DNA of 64,000 nucleotides from Clostridium sp. JN-1 (GCF_003718715.1 NZ_CP033465.1:744001-808000); one strand, 5' to 3'. Positions 26,243-35,100 are shown, counted from the stretch's first letter. Translations and numbers: made by a program. Notes: a model not told the origin generated them from the letters alone.

Positions 26243-26285
26243 AAGCTTGAACTTAAGGTACATCCAACAGAAGGGAGGACACGTT

Positions 26286-27938
26286 TTGACAGATATTTAT
26301 AACATATTAATGGAATTTGTGGAAAGGGCAGCCTTACTTATTATAGGTATATTTATTATAACTAGAATAAAAAATTTCAGAAGTATATTCCAAAAGCAAA
26401 ACCATGAAAAAAAGGATCTTATAATTATTGCAATAATATTTAGCTTTTTTGCGGTATTAGGAACATATACAGGGGCAAAAGTAGAGGGCTCTCTTGTAAA
26501 TGTAAGAATAGTTACAATAATATCAGGGGGAATACTATTTGGACCCTTTGTTGGAGTTGCCGCAGGAGTAGTATCTGGAATACATAGATATTTGATAGAT
26601 GTAAATGGAGTAACTTCCTTTCCATGCCTTATAAGTAGTATAACAGCAGGAATTGTGTCCGGGTATATAAATGAACATTTTGGCAAAAAATATAGATGGA
26701 TGGCAGGTATAATAGCAGGGATGTTGTGTGAAGTAATAACAATGCTTCTCATACTTTTATTTGCAAGGCCGCATTCTTTAGGAATTGATATAGTGTCTAA
26801 AATAGCATTTCCAATGATAGTAGGTGAGGTCAATGTGGGATTTATTGTGCTCTTGGTACAAAATGTAGAAGATGAAAAGGAAATGATAGCAGCTAAGCAG
26901 TCGAAACTTGCTCTAGATATTGCAAATAAAACCTTGCCTTATTTTAGAAACATAAATAGTAAATCTTTAAAAAAAATATGTACTATTATAAAAGAAGATA
27001 TAAAAGCTGATGCAGTAGGAATTACTGATAATAAGTATATACTAGCTTATGTTGGAGTTGGACAGGAATATTACAATATAGGAAATGAAATAATAAATGA
27101 CACTACTAAAGAAGCTATAAGTAGTGGTAAAATTATAATAAAGGAAACAAATATAGATAATAAAAGTCCTAAATTAAAATCTGCTATTATAATACCCCTT
27201 AAAGATAAAGATGAAGTTATAGGCGCTTTGAAAATATATTACATTAAGAACAATAAGATAACATATTCTGTTCGAGCACTGGCTATAGGACTTTCTCAGA
27301 TTATATCCACATTAATGGAAGTTTCAAAGGTTGAAGAAATAAAGGAGATGGCAAATAAGGCGGAAATTAAAGCTCTTCAAACTAAGATTAATCCTCATTT
27401 TTTATTTAATGCACTGAATGCCATTGCTTCATCCATAAGAATTAATCCAGACAAGGCAAGAGAACTTATAATAAATTTATCAGGTTATTTGAGATTTAAT
27501 ATTGAATTAAATGATGAGTTTATAAATATAAAAAGAGAACTTAAACAAGTTATGGATTACGTAGAGATAGAAAAGGCTAGATTTGGAGATAAAATTAATA
27601 TTATTTATGATATAGATGAGGTAGATGTTAAAATGCCAAGCCTTATAATACAGCCTTTAGTTGAAAATGCCATAATTCATGGAGTTTTAAAAGAAAAAGG
27701 TAAAGGTACTGTAAAGATAAGTGTAAAAGATGAAGGAGAAAAGGTTAAAATCTCCATAGCTGACACCGGCGTGGGCATAAGCCAGGATATAATAGATAGA
27801 GTTTATTCAGACAATATGCCAAATAACAAAATAGGACTTTACAATGTACACTCTAGGTTAAAATTAATTTATGGACAAGGACTAAATATTAAAAGGTTGG
27901 AAAAGGGCACGAAAATAGAATTTTTTATAAAGAGGTGA
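26286..27938 (+). CDS. lytS: LytS/YpdA-type sensor histidine kinase
   Basis: The long frame from 26169 overlaps the previous gene and a hairpin; the ribosome binding site GGGAGGAC precedes TTG 26286, giving 550 residues. Domains in order: a 5-6-segment LytS-type membrane sensor (residues 1-200, with GGILFGPFVGVAAGVVSGIHR), a GAF-like region (about 220-345), the His kinase dimerisation part with His371 in INPHFLFNALNAIAS, and a HATPase_c domain (LIIQPLVENAIIHG, DTGVGIS). In B. subtilis LytST and in E. coli BtsSR and YpdAB this sensor type responds to pyruvate. The next gene is the LytTR partner, 4 bp away. Confidence 0.92.
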   Translation: MTDIYNILMEFVERAALLIIGIFIITRIKNFRSIFQKQNHEKKDLIIIAIIFSFFAVLGTYTGAKVEGSLVNVRIVTIISGGILFGPFVGVAAGVVSGIHRYLIDVNGVTSFPCLISSITAGIVSGYINEHFGKKYRWMAGIIAGMLCEVITMLLILLFARPHSLGIDIVSKIAFPMIVGEVNVGFIVLLVQNVEDEKEMIAAKQSKLALDIANKTLPYFRNINSKSLKKICTIIKEDIKADAVGITDNKYILAYVGVGQEYYNIGNEIINDTTKEAISSGKIIIKETNIDNKSPKLKSAIIIPLKDKDEVIGALKIYYIKNNKITYSVRALAIGLSQIISTLMEVSKVEEIKEMANKAEIKALQTKINPHFLFNALNAIASSIRINPDKARELIINLSGYLRFNIELNDEFINIKRELKQVMDYVEIEKARFGDKINIIYDIDEVDVKMPSLIIQPLVENAIIHGVLKEKGKGTVKISVKDEGEKVKISIADTGVGISQDIIDRVYSDNMPNNKIGLYNVHSRLKLIYGQGLNIKRLEKGTKIEFFIKR

Positions 27939-27942
27939 GGTT

Positions 27943-28668
27943 ATGAAAGCTATAATAGTTGAAGATGAATTTTTGGCTAGACAGGAACTTAAGTATTTTG
28001 TTGAAAATTATAGCAGCATAAAGATAGTAAATGAATTTGAGGATGGTCTTGATGCGTTAAAATTTATAGAAGAAAATGAAGTTGATGTTATATTTTTAGA
28101 TATAAATATTCCATCTATTGATGGGGTAGTACTTGCTAAAAGTATAAGCAAATTTTCTAGAAAACCTTATATAGTGTTTATAACAGCCTATAGAGAACAT
28201 GCAGTAGAAGCTTTTGAAGTGGAAGCTTTTGACTATATACTGAAACCCTATGATGAATCTAGAATTAGGTCTATGTTAAAAAAGTTAGAAGTAAATTATA
28301 GGGAGAAACATAATAACGGCTCTTCGAAAAATAGAATATCAAATAAGATAAATCTATGGAAAAATGAAAAAATAATAGTAGTAGATATAGATGATATATG
28401 TTATTGTGAAGCTAAAGAGAGAACAACCAGTGTATTTACTAAGAAAGAAGAGTATTCTATAAATAGCAGTATATCTGAATTTTATAATACTTTGCCTAAA
28501 GACAGATTTTTTAAGTGTCACAGATCCTATATAGTAAATACAACAAAAATAAAAGAGATAATACCTTGGTTTAACAATACTTATAATTTGAGGTTAAAAG
28601 ACATATCTTTTGAGGTGCCAGTAAGCAGAAGTAATATAAAGGAATTCAAGAAGATAATGAACATATAA
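27943..28668 (+). CDS. lytT: LytTR-family response regulator
   Basis: The 241-residue protein has a receiver domain (residues 1-120; Glu7-Asp8 acidic pocket, phospho-acceptor Asp53 in IFLDINIP, switch Lys in ILKPYDE) and a C-terminal LytTR DNA-binding domain (about 135-240; CHRSYIVN and VPVSRSNIKEFK motifs). It forms an operon with lytS. The gene immediately downstream, an OFA carrier, has paired TGCATTTYAT boxes upstream, and this regulator is the obvious candidate to bind them. Confidence 0.93.
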   Translation: MKAIIVEDEFLARQELKYFVENYSSIKIVNEFEDGLDALKFIEENEVDVIFLDINIPSIDGVVLAKSISKFSRKPYIVFITAYREHAVEAFEVEAFDYILKPYDESRIRSMLKKLEVNYREKHNNGSSKNRISNKINLWKNEKIIVVDIDDICYCEAKERTTSVFTKKEEYSINSSISEFYNTLPKDRFFKCHRSYIVNTTKIKEIIPWFNNTYNLRLKDISFEVPVSRSNIKEFKKIMNI

Positions 28669-28708
28669 GTTTTGATATATAACAATTGCAACCTATTACA
28701 TATATAAA

Positions 28709-28739
28709 TGCATTTTATGTAGATATTTCTGCATTTCAT
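28709..28739 (+). promoter_or_regulatory. YpdB-like LytTR operator: TGCATTTTAT-N11-TGCATTTCAT
   Basis: Two 10-bp direct repeats at 28709-28718 and 28730-28739 are 21 bp apart, two helical turns, which is typical for LytTR regulators. They closely resemble the E. coli YpdB site (GGCATTTCAT-N11-GGCATTTCAT, from memory) in front of yhjX, which also encodes an OFA-type carrier. A TATAAT at 28772-28777 with a poor -35 follows, consistent with activation. Confidence 0.7.
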
Positions 28740-28831
28740 TCCAAAATAACAATTTTAATTCACGGAAAGATTATAATGATGGTAAATTAGTTAAATGATT
28801 TATTATCATTATAAATTAAGGAGTGAGCGCA

Positions 28832-30067
28832 GTGGAAAATACATATGAAGGACAACAGAACCGCTGGATAGTAATATTAGGTACAATAATTGCTCAGATA
28901 GGACTTGGAACAATTTATACATGGAGTTTATTTAACCAGCCTATTTCAAAACAGTTTGGATGGCCGGTAAGTAAAGTAGCCCTTACATTTTCAATAACTA
29001 GTTTTGCTCTATCTTTTTCTACATTAGCTGCAGGTAAACTGCAAGAAAAATTGGGAATAAGAAAATTAACTACAATATGTGGATTTATATTAGGTATTGG
29101 ACTTCTTCTTACATCAAAGGCATCTTCTCTTGCAATGTTATATATTACAGCAGGTATTATCTTAGGAGCAGCAGATGGTATAGGATATATTACTTCACTT
29201 TCTAATGCTATAAAATGGTTTCCTGAAAAAAAAGGACTTATATCAGGTATTTCTGTAGGAGCTTATGGAACAGGAAGTTTAATATTCAAGTATTTAAATG
29301 GAGGACTTATTTCTTCAAAGGGAATATCACAAGCTTTTATATGGTGGGGAATAATTGCAATGGCTTTAATAATTGTAGGAGCTCAGTTTTTGAAAGATGC
29401 ACCTGTTGAGCCAAATACCAATTCCAATAATTTGGTAGGTAATGTTGAAAACGTTAATTTTACTGTAGGTGAAATGCTTAGAACAAAAGAAGCTTATCTT
29501 TTATTTATAGTTTTCTTTAGTGCAGCTATGAGCGGACTTTATATGATAGGCAGTGTTAAAGATATAGGAATGCAGCTTGCTGGATTAGATGCTGTAACTG
29601 CTGCTAATGCTGTAGCATTAGTTGCTATATTCAATACTGTAGGAAGGCTTGTACTTGGAACTTTATCAGATAAGCTTGGAAGGATTAAAGTAGTGCAATT
29701 TTCTATTATAGTAACGGTTGTGTCAGTATTTACTTTGAGTTCCGTACATTTGAATTTTGGAATTTTCTTTACCTGCGTAAGCGCAATTGCTTTCTGTTTT
29801 GGAGGAAATGTTACAGTATATCCAACTATAGTAGGAGAATTCTTTGGACTTAAAAATCAGACTAAAAATTATGGAATTATATATCAAGGATTTGGAATAG
29901 GAGCTTTATCAGGATCTTTTATATCAGTTTTAGTGGGAGGATTTAAACCTACGTTTTTGATTATAGGTGTACTTTGTATTATTTCTGTAGTAATACTTGC
30001 AGTGATAAAACCACCAAAGAAAGAGGAGCAAACTTCTACAAATTCACATACATGTGCGGCAGCTTAA
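28832..30067 (+). CDS. OFA-family MFS transporter (oxalate/formate or pyruvate type)
   Basis: The 411-residue product (start GTG 28832, which fits AAGGAG better than GTG 28823) has 12 predicted membrane segments and an OFA-like opening: ILGTIIAQIGLGTIYTWSLF followed by ISKQFGWPVSKVALTFS. E. coli YhjX and OxlT are relatives carrying pyruvate- or oxalate-type acids. The lytST genes lie directly upstream and a LytTR-type operator overlaps its promoter region, so a pyruvate-induced carboxylate carrier is the likely role. It ends with a Cys/Ala tail and a terminator. Confidence 0.88.
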   Translation: MENTYEGQQNRWIVILGTIIAQIGLGTIYTWSLFNQPISKQFGWPVSKVALTFSITSFALSFSTLAAGKLQEKLGIRKLTTICGFILGIGLLLTSKASSLAMLYITAGIILGAADGIGYITSLSNAIKWFPEKKGLISGISVGAYGTGSLIFKYLNGGLISSKGISQAFIWWGIIAMALIIVGAQFLKDAPVEPNTNSNNLVGNVENVNFTVGEMLRTKEAYLLFIVFFSAAMSGLYMIGSVKDIGMQLAGLDAVTAANAVALVAIFNTVGRLVLGTLSDKLGRIKVVQFSIIVTVVSVFTLSSVHLNFGIFFTCVSAIAFCFGGNVTVYPTIVGEFFGLKNQTKNYGIIYQGFGIGALSGSFISVLVGGFKPTFLIIGVLCIISVVILAVIKPPKKEEQTSTNSHTCAAA

Positions 30068-30403
30068 GTCAATTTATATCTTGTATATATATTATGTGAA
30101 TAGAAATTTTATTTAAAAGTAAATATGTTTAAGTGACAACTTGAAATTAGAAATCCTATAAAGGCGATCGTGAGTTGTCACTTTTTTTATGAAGATATTC
30201 ATTTCAAATTTATCTTTAGATGTGAATAAATTATGCTGAAAATGAGCAAATATACTATTATATTGGGAATTGTTAAGTATAAGTTTTTTTTTGACTATAC
30301 CCACAGGTGAATTTATAAGTTTTAGTATTTACAAATAGAAAAATAATTTATATTATAAAGCCTAAATGTGGAATTTGTTATCAATTAAGTAGAGGTGATT
30401 GTT
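30068..30403. other. Intergenic region between OFA carrier and flavodoxin
   Basis: This 336-bp gap has a long-loop hairpin terminator at 30131-30183 whose loop contains TTAGAAATCCTATA, a short fragment resembling R1 ends. Nothing else is apparent apart from the flavodoxin ribosome binding site. Confidence 0.5.
30131..30183 (+). terminator. Long-loop hairpin terminator after the OFA gene
   Basis: AAGTGACAACT (30131-30141) pairs with AGTTGTCACTT (30173-30183), followed by T7. Confidence 0.7.
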
Positions 30404-30832
30404 GTGAAAAAAGTAAATATAATTTATTGGTCAGGCACAGGAAATACTGAAGCTATGGCTTCATTAATATCAGAAGGAGCAAAAGAAAAAGGAGCAGATG
30501 TTGCGCTGTTAAATGTTGCTGAAGCATCAAATGATGATATAACTGACGCAGATATAGTAGCTCTAGGTTCTCCAGCAATGGGGGATGAAGTTATAGAAGA
30601 GTCTGAAATGGAACCTTTTATTGAATCGGCTGCAGATGTTTTAAAAGGCAAAAAAGTTGCACTATTTGGTTCATATGGCTGGGGAAGCGGTCAGTGGATG
30701 GAAGACTGGACTCAAAAAATGGAACAAGATTATGGTGCAGATGTAATAAATGATGGATTAATTGTAAATGAGGCTCCAGAAGGTGAGGCTGAGGAAGAAT
30801 GCAGAGACTTTGGTAGGGATTTAGCCAATTAA
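30404..30832 (+). CDS. Flavodoxin
   Basis: The product (142 residues from GTG 30404, with AGAGGTGA upstream; GTG 30395 is too close to that site) has the FMN phosphate-binding loop YWSGTGNTEAMA at residues 8-19 and the later FGSYGWGSGQWMEDW segment that contacts the flavin ring. This is the standard short-chain clostridial flavodoxin, an electron carrier replacing ferredoxin under iron limitation. It is followed closely by a DUF3793 gene. Identity is secure. Confidence 0.94.
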   Translation: MKKVNIIYWSGTGNTEAMASLISEGAKEKGADVALLNVAEASNDDITDADIVALGSPAMGDEVIEESEMEPFIESAADVLKGKKVALFGSYGWGSGQWMEDWTQKMEQDYGADVINDGLIVNEAPEGEAEEECRDFGRDLAN

Positions 30833-30864
30833 CTTTTGAAGTCTTGAAAGGTATATTAAACAAT

Positions 30865-31485
30865 ATGAACAATAATATATTAAATTTTATTGAAAATCGA
30901 GAAGACAAAGAATATATGGTAAATCTTATTACGTATGCTATATCGCCTACAATATCAGGGTATAAGCCATCAACTATAATTACAATTTCCAATAAGTACA
31001 AATCCATGTATGATTTATGGAGTAAATATGGCAGCGAATATTTAAATGAGATAAATTTAAATGTTTATGAAATTAAATCGGAGCCCAATTTAAAAATATT
31101 AATGTTTTATAATGAGAAACTATTATCTAAAACTATATTTGAAGAAGATAATATTAAGTTTTTAATGAAATTTGGATATTCTAGTTCAATGTCGCTGAAT
31201 GAATGTTTGAATTTATTGAAGTTAAGGTATCTTGAATGTGCATGTCCTCATGAAATAGGTATATTTTTAGGAATCCCTATTAAAGATGTAGAGGATTTTA
31301 TAAATTATAATGGCAGTGGATGTATATACTGTGGATATTGGAAGGTTTATCACGATAGTAAAGTTGCCTTAGAGACTTTTGAAAATTATGATCGTTCTAA
31401 AGATATAACAGTGAAACTTCTTGAGAGAAAAACTGATTTGAGGATGATTGTAAAGACATTGTGTTCACATACAATTAAAATATAA
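30865..31485 (+). CDS. DUF3793-family protein
   Basis: The product (about 206 residues from ATG 30865; TTG 30844 is also open) has the family core CPHEIGIFLGIPIKDVEDFI and the Cys-containing stretch GSGCIYCGYWKVYHD near the C-terminus. DUF3793 proteins are small soluble clostridial proteins of unknown function, often beside flavodoxin genes, as here (about 30 bp downstream). Co-expression with flavodoxin suggests a link to iron starvation or redox, but no activity is known. Confidence 0.85.
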   Translation: MNNNILNFIENREDKEYMVNLITYAISPTISGYKPSTIITISNKYKSMYDLWSKYGSEYLNEINLNVYEIKSEPNLKILMFYNEKLLSKTIFEEDNIKFLMKFGYSSSMSLNECLNLLKLRYLECACPHEIGIFLGIPIKDVEDFINYNGSGCIYCGYWKVYHDSKVALETFENYDRSKDITVKLLERKTDLRMIVKTLCSHTIKI

Positions 31486-31493
31486 GCCTGTAA

Positions 31494-31941
31494 AAACAGA
31501 GGACAGGAACCAAAGCAGAGGACATAGGACAGAGGACAGAGGACAATGAAGGTTGATTTTTCTCCGCTGTGCTGCAAAAAATCTTTAATTTAAAAGAAAC
31601 CCTTATTCTTTTGTTTCTCAGGAGTATTCTCCTAAGCAAGCGGAGAGTTAGCATCAAAATTCCAGTGAAAATTTTATTTTTACTGGAATTTTATTTTTTT
31701 ACACTTACTCTTACACCAAGAAATCTTAATAAGTCAATTTCCAGTAAAAATCGGAATTTATTAATTCTATTGTAAATACTCATAAACCTTTATAATCCAA
31801 AGGACTGTTGTCCTAGAAACTTTTTAATTGCTAAACTTCTGCTGCTAACTTATATAAATTTAAGGATTTTTTTGCGTTAGCAAAAAATCAACCTTCTCTG
31901 TCCATTGTCCTCTGTCCTCTAAAAAATGCTTAGCATTTTTT
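31494..31941. repeat. R2b: composite palindromic GGACAGAGGAC repeat with inverted arms
   Basis: The left arm (31494-31586) has AGGACAGAGGACAATGAAGG and TTGATTTTTCTCCGCTG; the right arm (31865-31941) has the complement: AAAATCAACCTTCTCTGTCC and ATTGTCCTCTGTCCTC. The right arm is followed by AAAAATGCTTAGCATTTTT, a short perfect palindrome also present in R2a. The arms bracket the R3a hairpin. Confidence 0.8.
31657..31709. repeat. R3a: TTCCAGT hairpin with conserved T-rich flank
   Basis: AAAATTCCAGTGAAAATTTT and the complementary ATTTTTACTGGAATTTTA form a hairpin, then TTTTTTTACACTTACT. The whole 50-bp block including the flank recurs at 36802-36854. Confidence 0.75.
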
Positions 31942-32073
31942 AAAGTGTGAGTTAACATACAGTGGTACAAAACTTGTTAAAAATTCATATTATGGTGTAG
32001 ATAAAAGTATATAATTTTATGTTAAGCTTCACAAAAGCTAATAAATAGATATTCTTTAGAGGAGGGAATATAT

Positions 32074-33756
32074 ATGAGTATTCATCTTGAACCTATATTG
32101 ATTCCTAAATATATTAATCAGTTAAAAATTCCTCCAGTATATTATCCAGAAGTCATAAGAGATACGAATACAGGGGATATAATAAGTTATAATTATGTAG
32201 TTACTATAAGTCAATTTAAGCAGTCTATCTTGCCAAGGGGGTTTCCGAAAACTACAGTTTGGGGATATGGAGGAAGAGTAATAAATAATTTAAGTTGTAA
32301 AAGTTTCTATAATTATAGAAGTTCACCGGGCCCAACATTTGAAGCTGTAAGGGGAATACCAATCAATGTTCAATGGATAAATGACTTAAGTAAATCCAAT
32401 CGAATAGTTCCGCATATTCATGGTGGGGAGAATCATTCTATTTTTGATGGACACCCTAAGGCATGGTTTACCAAGGGTGAATATGTAACAGGATCTCAAT
32501 TTGTAACTTCAAATTATAATTATCCAAATGAACAGGAAGCTGCAACACTATGGTATCATGATTATACATTTGTTATAGCTAGATTAAATGTTTTGATGGG
32601 GCTTTCAGGTTTCTATATAGTAAGAGATCCAGCAAATAAACTAGAAAGTAGAAGAAATTGCTTGCCAGCTAGAAGGTATGATATACCAATTGTAATTCAA
32701 GATAGATCTTTTAATGTAGATGGTTCATTTGACTTCCCAGGCGCTAAAGTGAACCAAAAAGTTCATTCTTATTGGAATCCAAGGTTTTTTGGAGATACAA
32801 TTATGGTTAATGGCAAAGTATGGCCAAACTTGAATGTTAAAAAACATGAGTATCGTTTTAGATTATTAAATGGTTCTAATGCTAGATTCTATAAATTGCA
32901 ATTTTCAAGTGGTATGTCATTTATTCAAATTGCTAGTGACGGCGGCTACTTGAGAGAGCCTGTAAGACTTACTTCGCTGCTCCTTGCACCAGGTGAACGT
33001 GCAGAGATTATTGTAAACTTTTCCTCATTAAGACCTGGAAGTAAAATAATTTTAGAAAATCATGCAAATGCGCCTTTCCCAAATGGAACTCCACCAGATC
33101 ATGAAACAGTTGGACAGGTAATGCAATTTACTGTGATGAATTCAGTTTGCAGGAAACCAAATAATTTGCCAGAGAGACTAAATCAAATACCAAAACTTAT
33201 AACTGATTCACCTAAAAGAATATTAGTATTATTTAAAGTCACGGGTGATAACGGTTCTGTACAAGTTTTACTAAATGGTCAAACAGGAGAATCGCCTGTT
33301 TTTGAACGTCTGGTAGTTGGATCTACAGAAGAATGGGAAATTATAAATCTTACAGAAGATACACATCCGATACATTTACATTTAGTTCAATTTCAAGTTT
33401 TAAATAGACAAAATTTTAATAAAAAAGTCTACACAAATGACTGGATAAAGGAAAATGGTGATCTACAATTAGATCATTCAGCTAAAAATATTTCAGTTGA
33501 AAAATATCTTGAAGGTGAACCAAGAAAGCCGCAAAAAAATGAATTAGGTTGGAAAGATACAGTTAGGGTTAACCCGGGAGAGGTAACAAGGATAGTAATA
33601 AGATTTGCACCTCAGGATGTTGATCCTAGATATGTTAAACCAAGAGAAAATTTATATCCTTTTAATCCTACAACAGGACCTGGATATGCATGGCATTGCC
33701 ATAATTTAGATCATAAAAATAATGACATAATGAGACCTCATAAGTTAATTGATTAA
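32074..33756 (+). CDS. Multicopper oxidase (CotA-like) with one type 3 copper ligand replaced
   Basis: The 560-residue protein resembles the spore-coat laccase CotA and bilirubin oxidases: no signal peptide and three cupredoxin domains. The four copper motifs can be compared: HIHGG (His114, His116), WYHDY (His162, Tyr164), HPIHLH (His431, 434, 436) and HCHNLDHKNNDIM (His541, Cys542, His543, His547, Met553). CotA has HDH at the second motif, so a type 3 copper ligand is Tyr here. The type 1 site looks intact. Oxidase activity is therefore uncertain; a structural or metal-binding role in the spore coat is possible. GAGGAGGG precedes the start. A strong terminator follows. Confidence 0.88.
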   Translation: MSIHLEPILIPKYINQLKIPPVYYPEVIRDTNTGDIISYNYVVTISQFKQSILPRGFPKTTVWGYGGRVINNLSCKSFYNYRSSPGPTFEAVRGIPINVQWINDLSKSNRIVPHIHGGENHSIFDGHPKAWFTKGEYVTGSQFVTSNYNYPNEQEAATLWYHDYTFVIARLNVLMGLSGFYIVRDPANKLESRRNCLPARRYDIPIVIQDRSFNVDGSFDFPGAKVNQKVHSYWNPRFFGDTIMVNGKVWPNLNVKKHEYRFRLLNGSNARFYKLQFSSGMSFIQIASDGGYLREPVRLTSLLLAPGERAEIIVNFSSLRPGSKIILENHANAPFPNGTPPDHETVGQVMQFTVMNSVCRKPNNLPERLNQIPKLITDSPKRILVLFKVTGDNGSVQVLLNGQTGESPVFERLVVGSTEEWEIINLTEDTHPIHLHLVQFQVLNRQNFNKKVYTNDWIKENGDLQLDHSAKNISVEKYLEGEPRKPQKNELGWKDTVRVNPGEVTRIVIRFAPQDVDPRYVKPRENLYPFNPTTGPGYAWHCHNLDHKNNDIMRPHKLID

Positions 33757-33778
33757 ATGAAAATTCATTAAAGTGTAT

Positions 33779-33809
33779 AATTGGCAAGTCAACTCTTGAC
33801 TTGCCAATT
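33779..33809 (+). terminator. Terminator of the multicopper oxidase gene
   Basis: AATTGGCAAGTCAA and its exact complement (14-bp arms) with a 3-nt loop, followed by ATTTTAA. Confidence 0.8.
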
Positions 33810-33893
33810 ATTTTAAGAAAAATATAATAGATGTCATAAGACAGGAAGATTAATTGTATTATATTATAAGTGAGTTTATAGAGGGTGATTAAA

Positions 33894-33980
33894 GTGGCAT
33901 CCGAAATTTTATTTGTCCTAGCCCTTATTTTAGCTGCTATAATTATTGCAGTAGTAAAGGATAAGAAATCAAACAAGTGA
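33894..33980 (+). CDS. 28-residue single-span membrane peptide
   Basis: GAGGGTGATTAAA precedes GTG 33894. The peptide is a short polar start (VASE), a hydrophobic run of about 17 residues (ILFVLALILAAIIIAVV) and a lysine-rich tail ending KKSNK. It is well below typical size cut-offs and sits between the oxidase terminator and R1d. Nothing resembling it was recalled; composition and ribosome binding site argue for a real small membrane protein of unknown role. Confidence 0.55.
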   Translation: MASEILFVLALILAAIIIAVVKDKKSNK

Positions 33981-34012
33981 TAAAAATACAATATATAGTT
34001 AATTGTAATGTT

Positions 34013-34262
34013 TTAAGGGTTTCTAGCTTGCAACTTAACTTACACTCCGGGACATATATACAGCCTTTGACACTGTAAAAACTTTTAACAAGTTTTTAAT
34101 GTGTCTTCAGGCTGTATATATGTCTCTGCGTGTAAGTTGATTTGCAAATTAAAATAACTATACATTACTTTTAGCTTAAAACTTAGTTTGCACGCAGGGG
34201 TATGCTTTCATTTTGTCAGCATACTCCGGAGTGTAAACTAAATTTGGAACTAGAAGCTATGT
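34013..34262. repeat. R1d: palindromic repeat between convergent genes
   Basis: Left end AAGGGTTTCTAGCTTGCAAC; AACTTAACTTACACTCCGGG then GTCTCTGCGTGTAAGTTGA follows the R1 pattern, and a GACATATATACAGCCT/AGGCTGTATATATGTC hairpin lies inside. The block at about 34118-34200 is a near-exact reverse copy of about 1289-1362. The right end (GGAACTAGAAGCTATG) is degenerate. Confidence 0.8.
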
Positions 34263-34285
34263 GTGGCTGTTTATGCTTTTGCAAT

Positions 34286-35077
34286 TTACTTTATTATTTC
34301 TATTGCAGTCATAATTATACCCATCGCCGTAAAGCATATACCTACAATCTTTTGTAATGTCTTTTCATTAACCTTATTGGCATAACGAGAACCCAAGATT
34401 CCGCCAGTTACTGCACCTATAGATAATAAGATTCCCAATACAAAGTCTATGCTGCCTCTAGCTGCATAACCGATAGTAGAGGAAAGTGCTGTTATAGCCA
34501 TTATAAGAGTAGAAGTACCTATAGCCTTATGAAGTGGAAATGACATTATTATTATTAGAGCTAGAAGTATCATAACTCCACCGCCAGCTCCGAATATTCC
34601 ACTTAATATTCCTATACCTAATCCTATAATTAAAGCTGTTAATATTCTTTGCCATTCCTTTTTAAATTCAATATGTTTATTTAAATTATCCGATGAATCA
34701 CTTTTTTCTTTAAAGCTCTTACGAATCATTGATAAACCTGCAATAACTAATATAACTCCAAACCAGGAGGACAGTTTACTTTCTCCCATTTTACTTGCAA
34801 GCGATGCACCTAATTGAGCTCCAATGATAGAAGTTAAAGCTATCCACATACCTGACTTAAGTTCTATATTACCGTGTTTGTAGTAAGAATAAGCTACCGT
34901 TAAAGAAGCTATAACATCTACAAAAAGACTTGTACCTATTGCGGTATGAACGCTAACTTTAAAGAGCATAGTTAAAATAGGAACTATAACCATAACTCCG
35001 CTAGCACCTATAAGACTTGTTATACCACCAGTGACAACACCAATACATATTGCTAATAAATGAAATACTAAATTCAT
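34286..35077 (-). CDS. TauE/SafE-family anion exporter
   Basis: The 263-residue protein has eight hydrophobic segments and the paired repeats typical of the family: GVVTGGITSLIGASGVMVIVP near the N-terminus and GILSGIFGAGGGVMILLALI in the second half. TauE/SafE proteins carry sulfite, sulfoacetate or related organosulfur anions. It lies 23 bp downstream of a TetR gene on the same strand, so is probably repressed by it. The substrate is not shown by sequence. Confidence 0.9.
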   Translation of the reverse strand: MNLVFHLLAICIGVVTGGITSLIGASGVMVIVPILTMLFKVSVHTAIGTSLFVDVIASLTVAYSYYKHGNIELKSGMWIALTSIIGAQLGASLASKMGESKLSSWFGVILVIAGLSMIRKSFKEKSDSSDNLNKHIEFKKEWQRILTALIIGLGIGILSGIFGAGGGVMILLALIIIMSFPLHKAIGTSTLIMAITALSSTIGYAARGSIDFVLGILLSIGAVTGGILGSRYANKVNEKTLQKIVGICFTAMGIIMTAIEIIK

Positions 35078-35100
35078 AAAAATATATCTCCTTTGATGTT

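Larger units (their letters stand above)
31486..32073. other. Repeat-filled intergenic region before the multicopper oxidase gene
   Basis: The 588-bp gap is mostly R2b (two inverted arms at about 31494-31586 and 31865-31941) with an R3a hairpin between them. No supported gene; an apparent plus-strand frame at 31569-31775 is built from the repeats. Confidence 0.7.

Noticed and set aside
26169-26285. N-terminal extension of the LytS frame (39 codons)
   Set aside because: It overlaps the preceding gene and a GC-rich hairpin and has no ribosome binding site; TTG 26286 has GGGAGGAC in place.
31569-31775. A 68-codon plus-strand frame
   Set aside because: The frame runs through R2b and R3a repeat sequence and does not resemble a protein.
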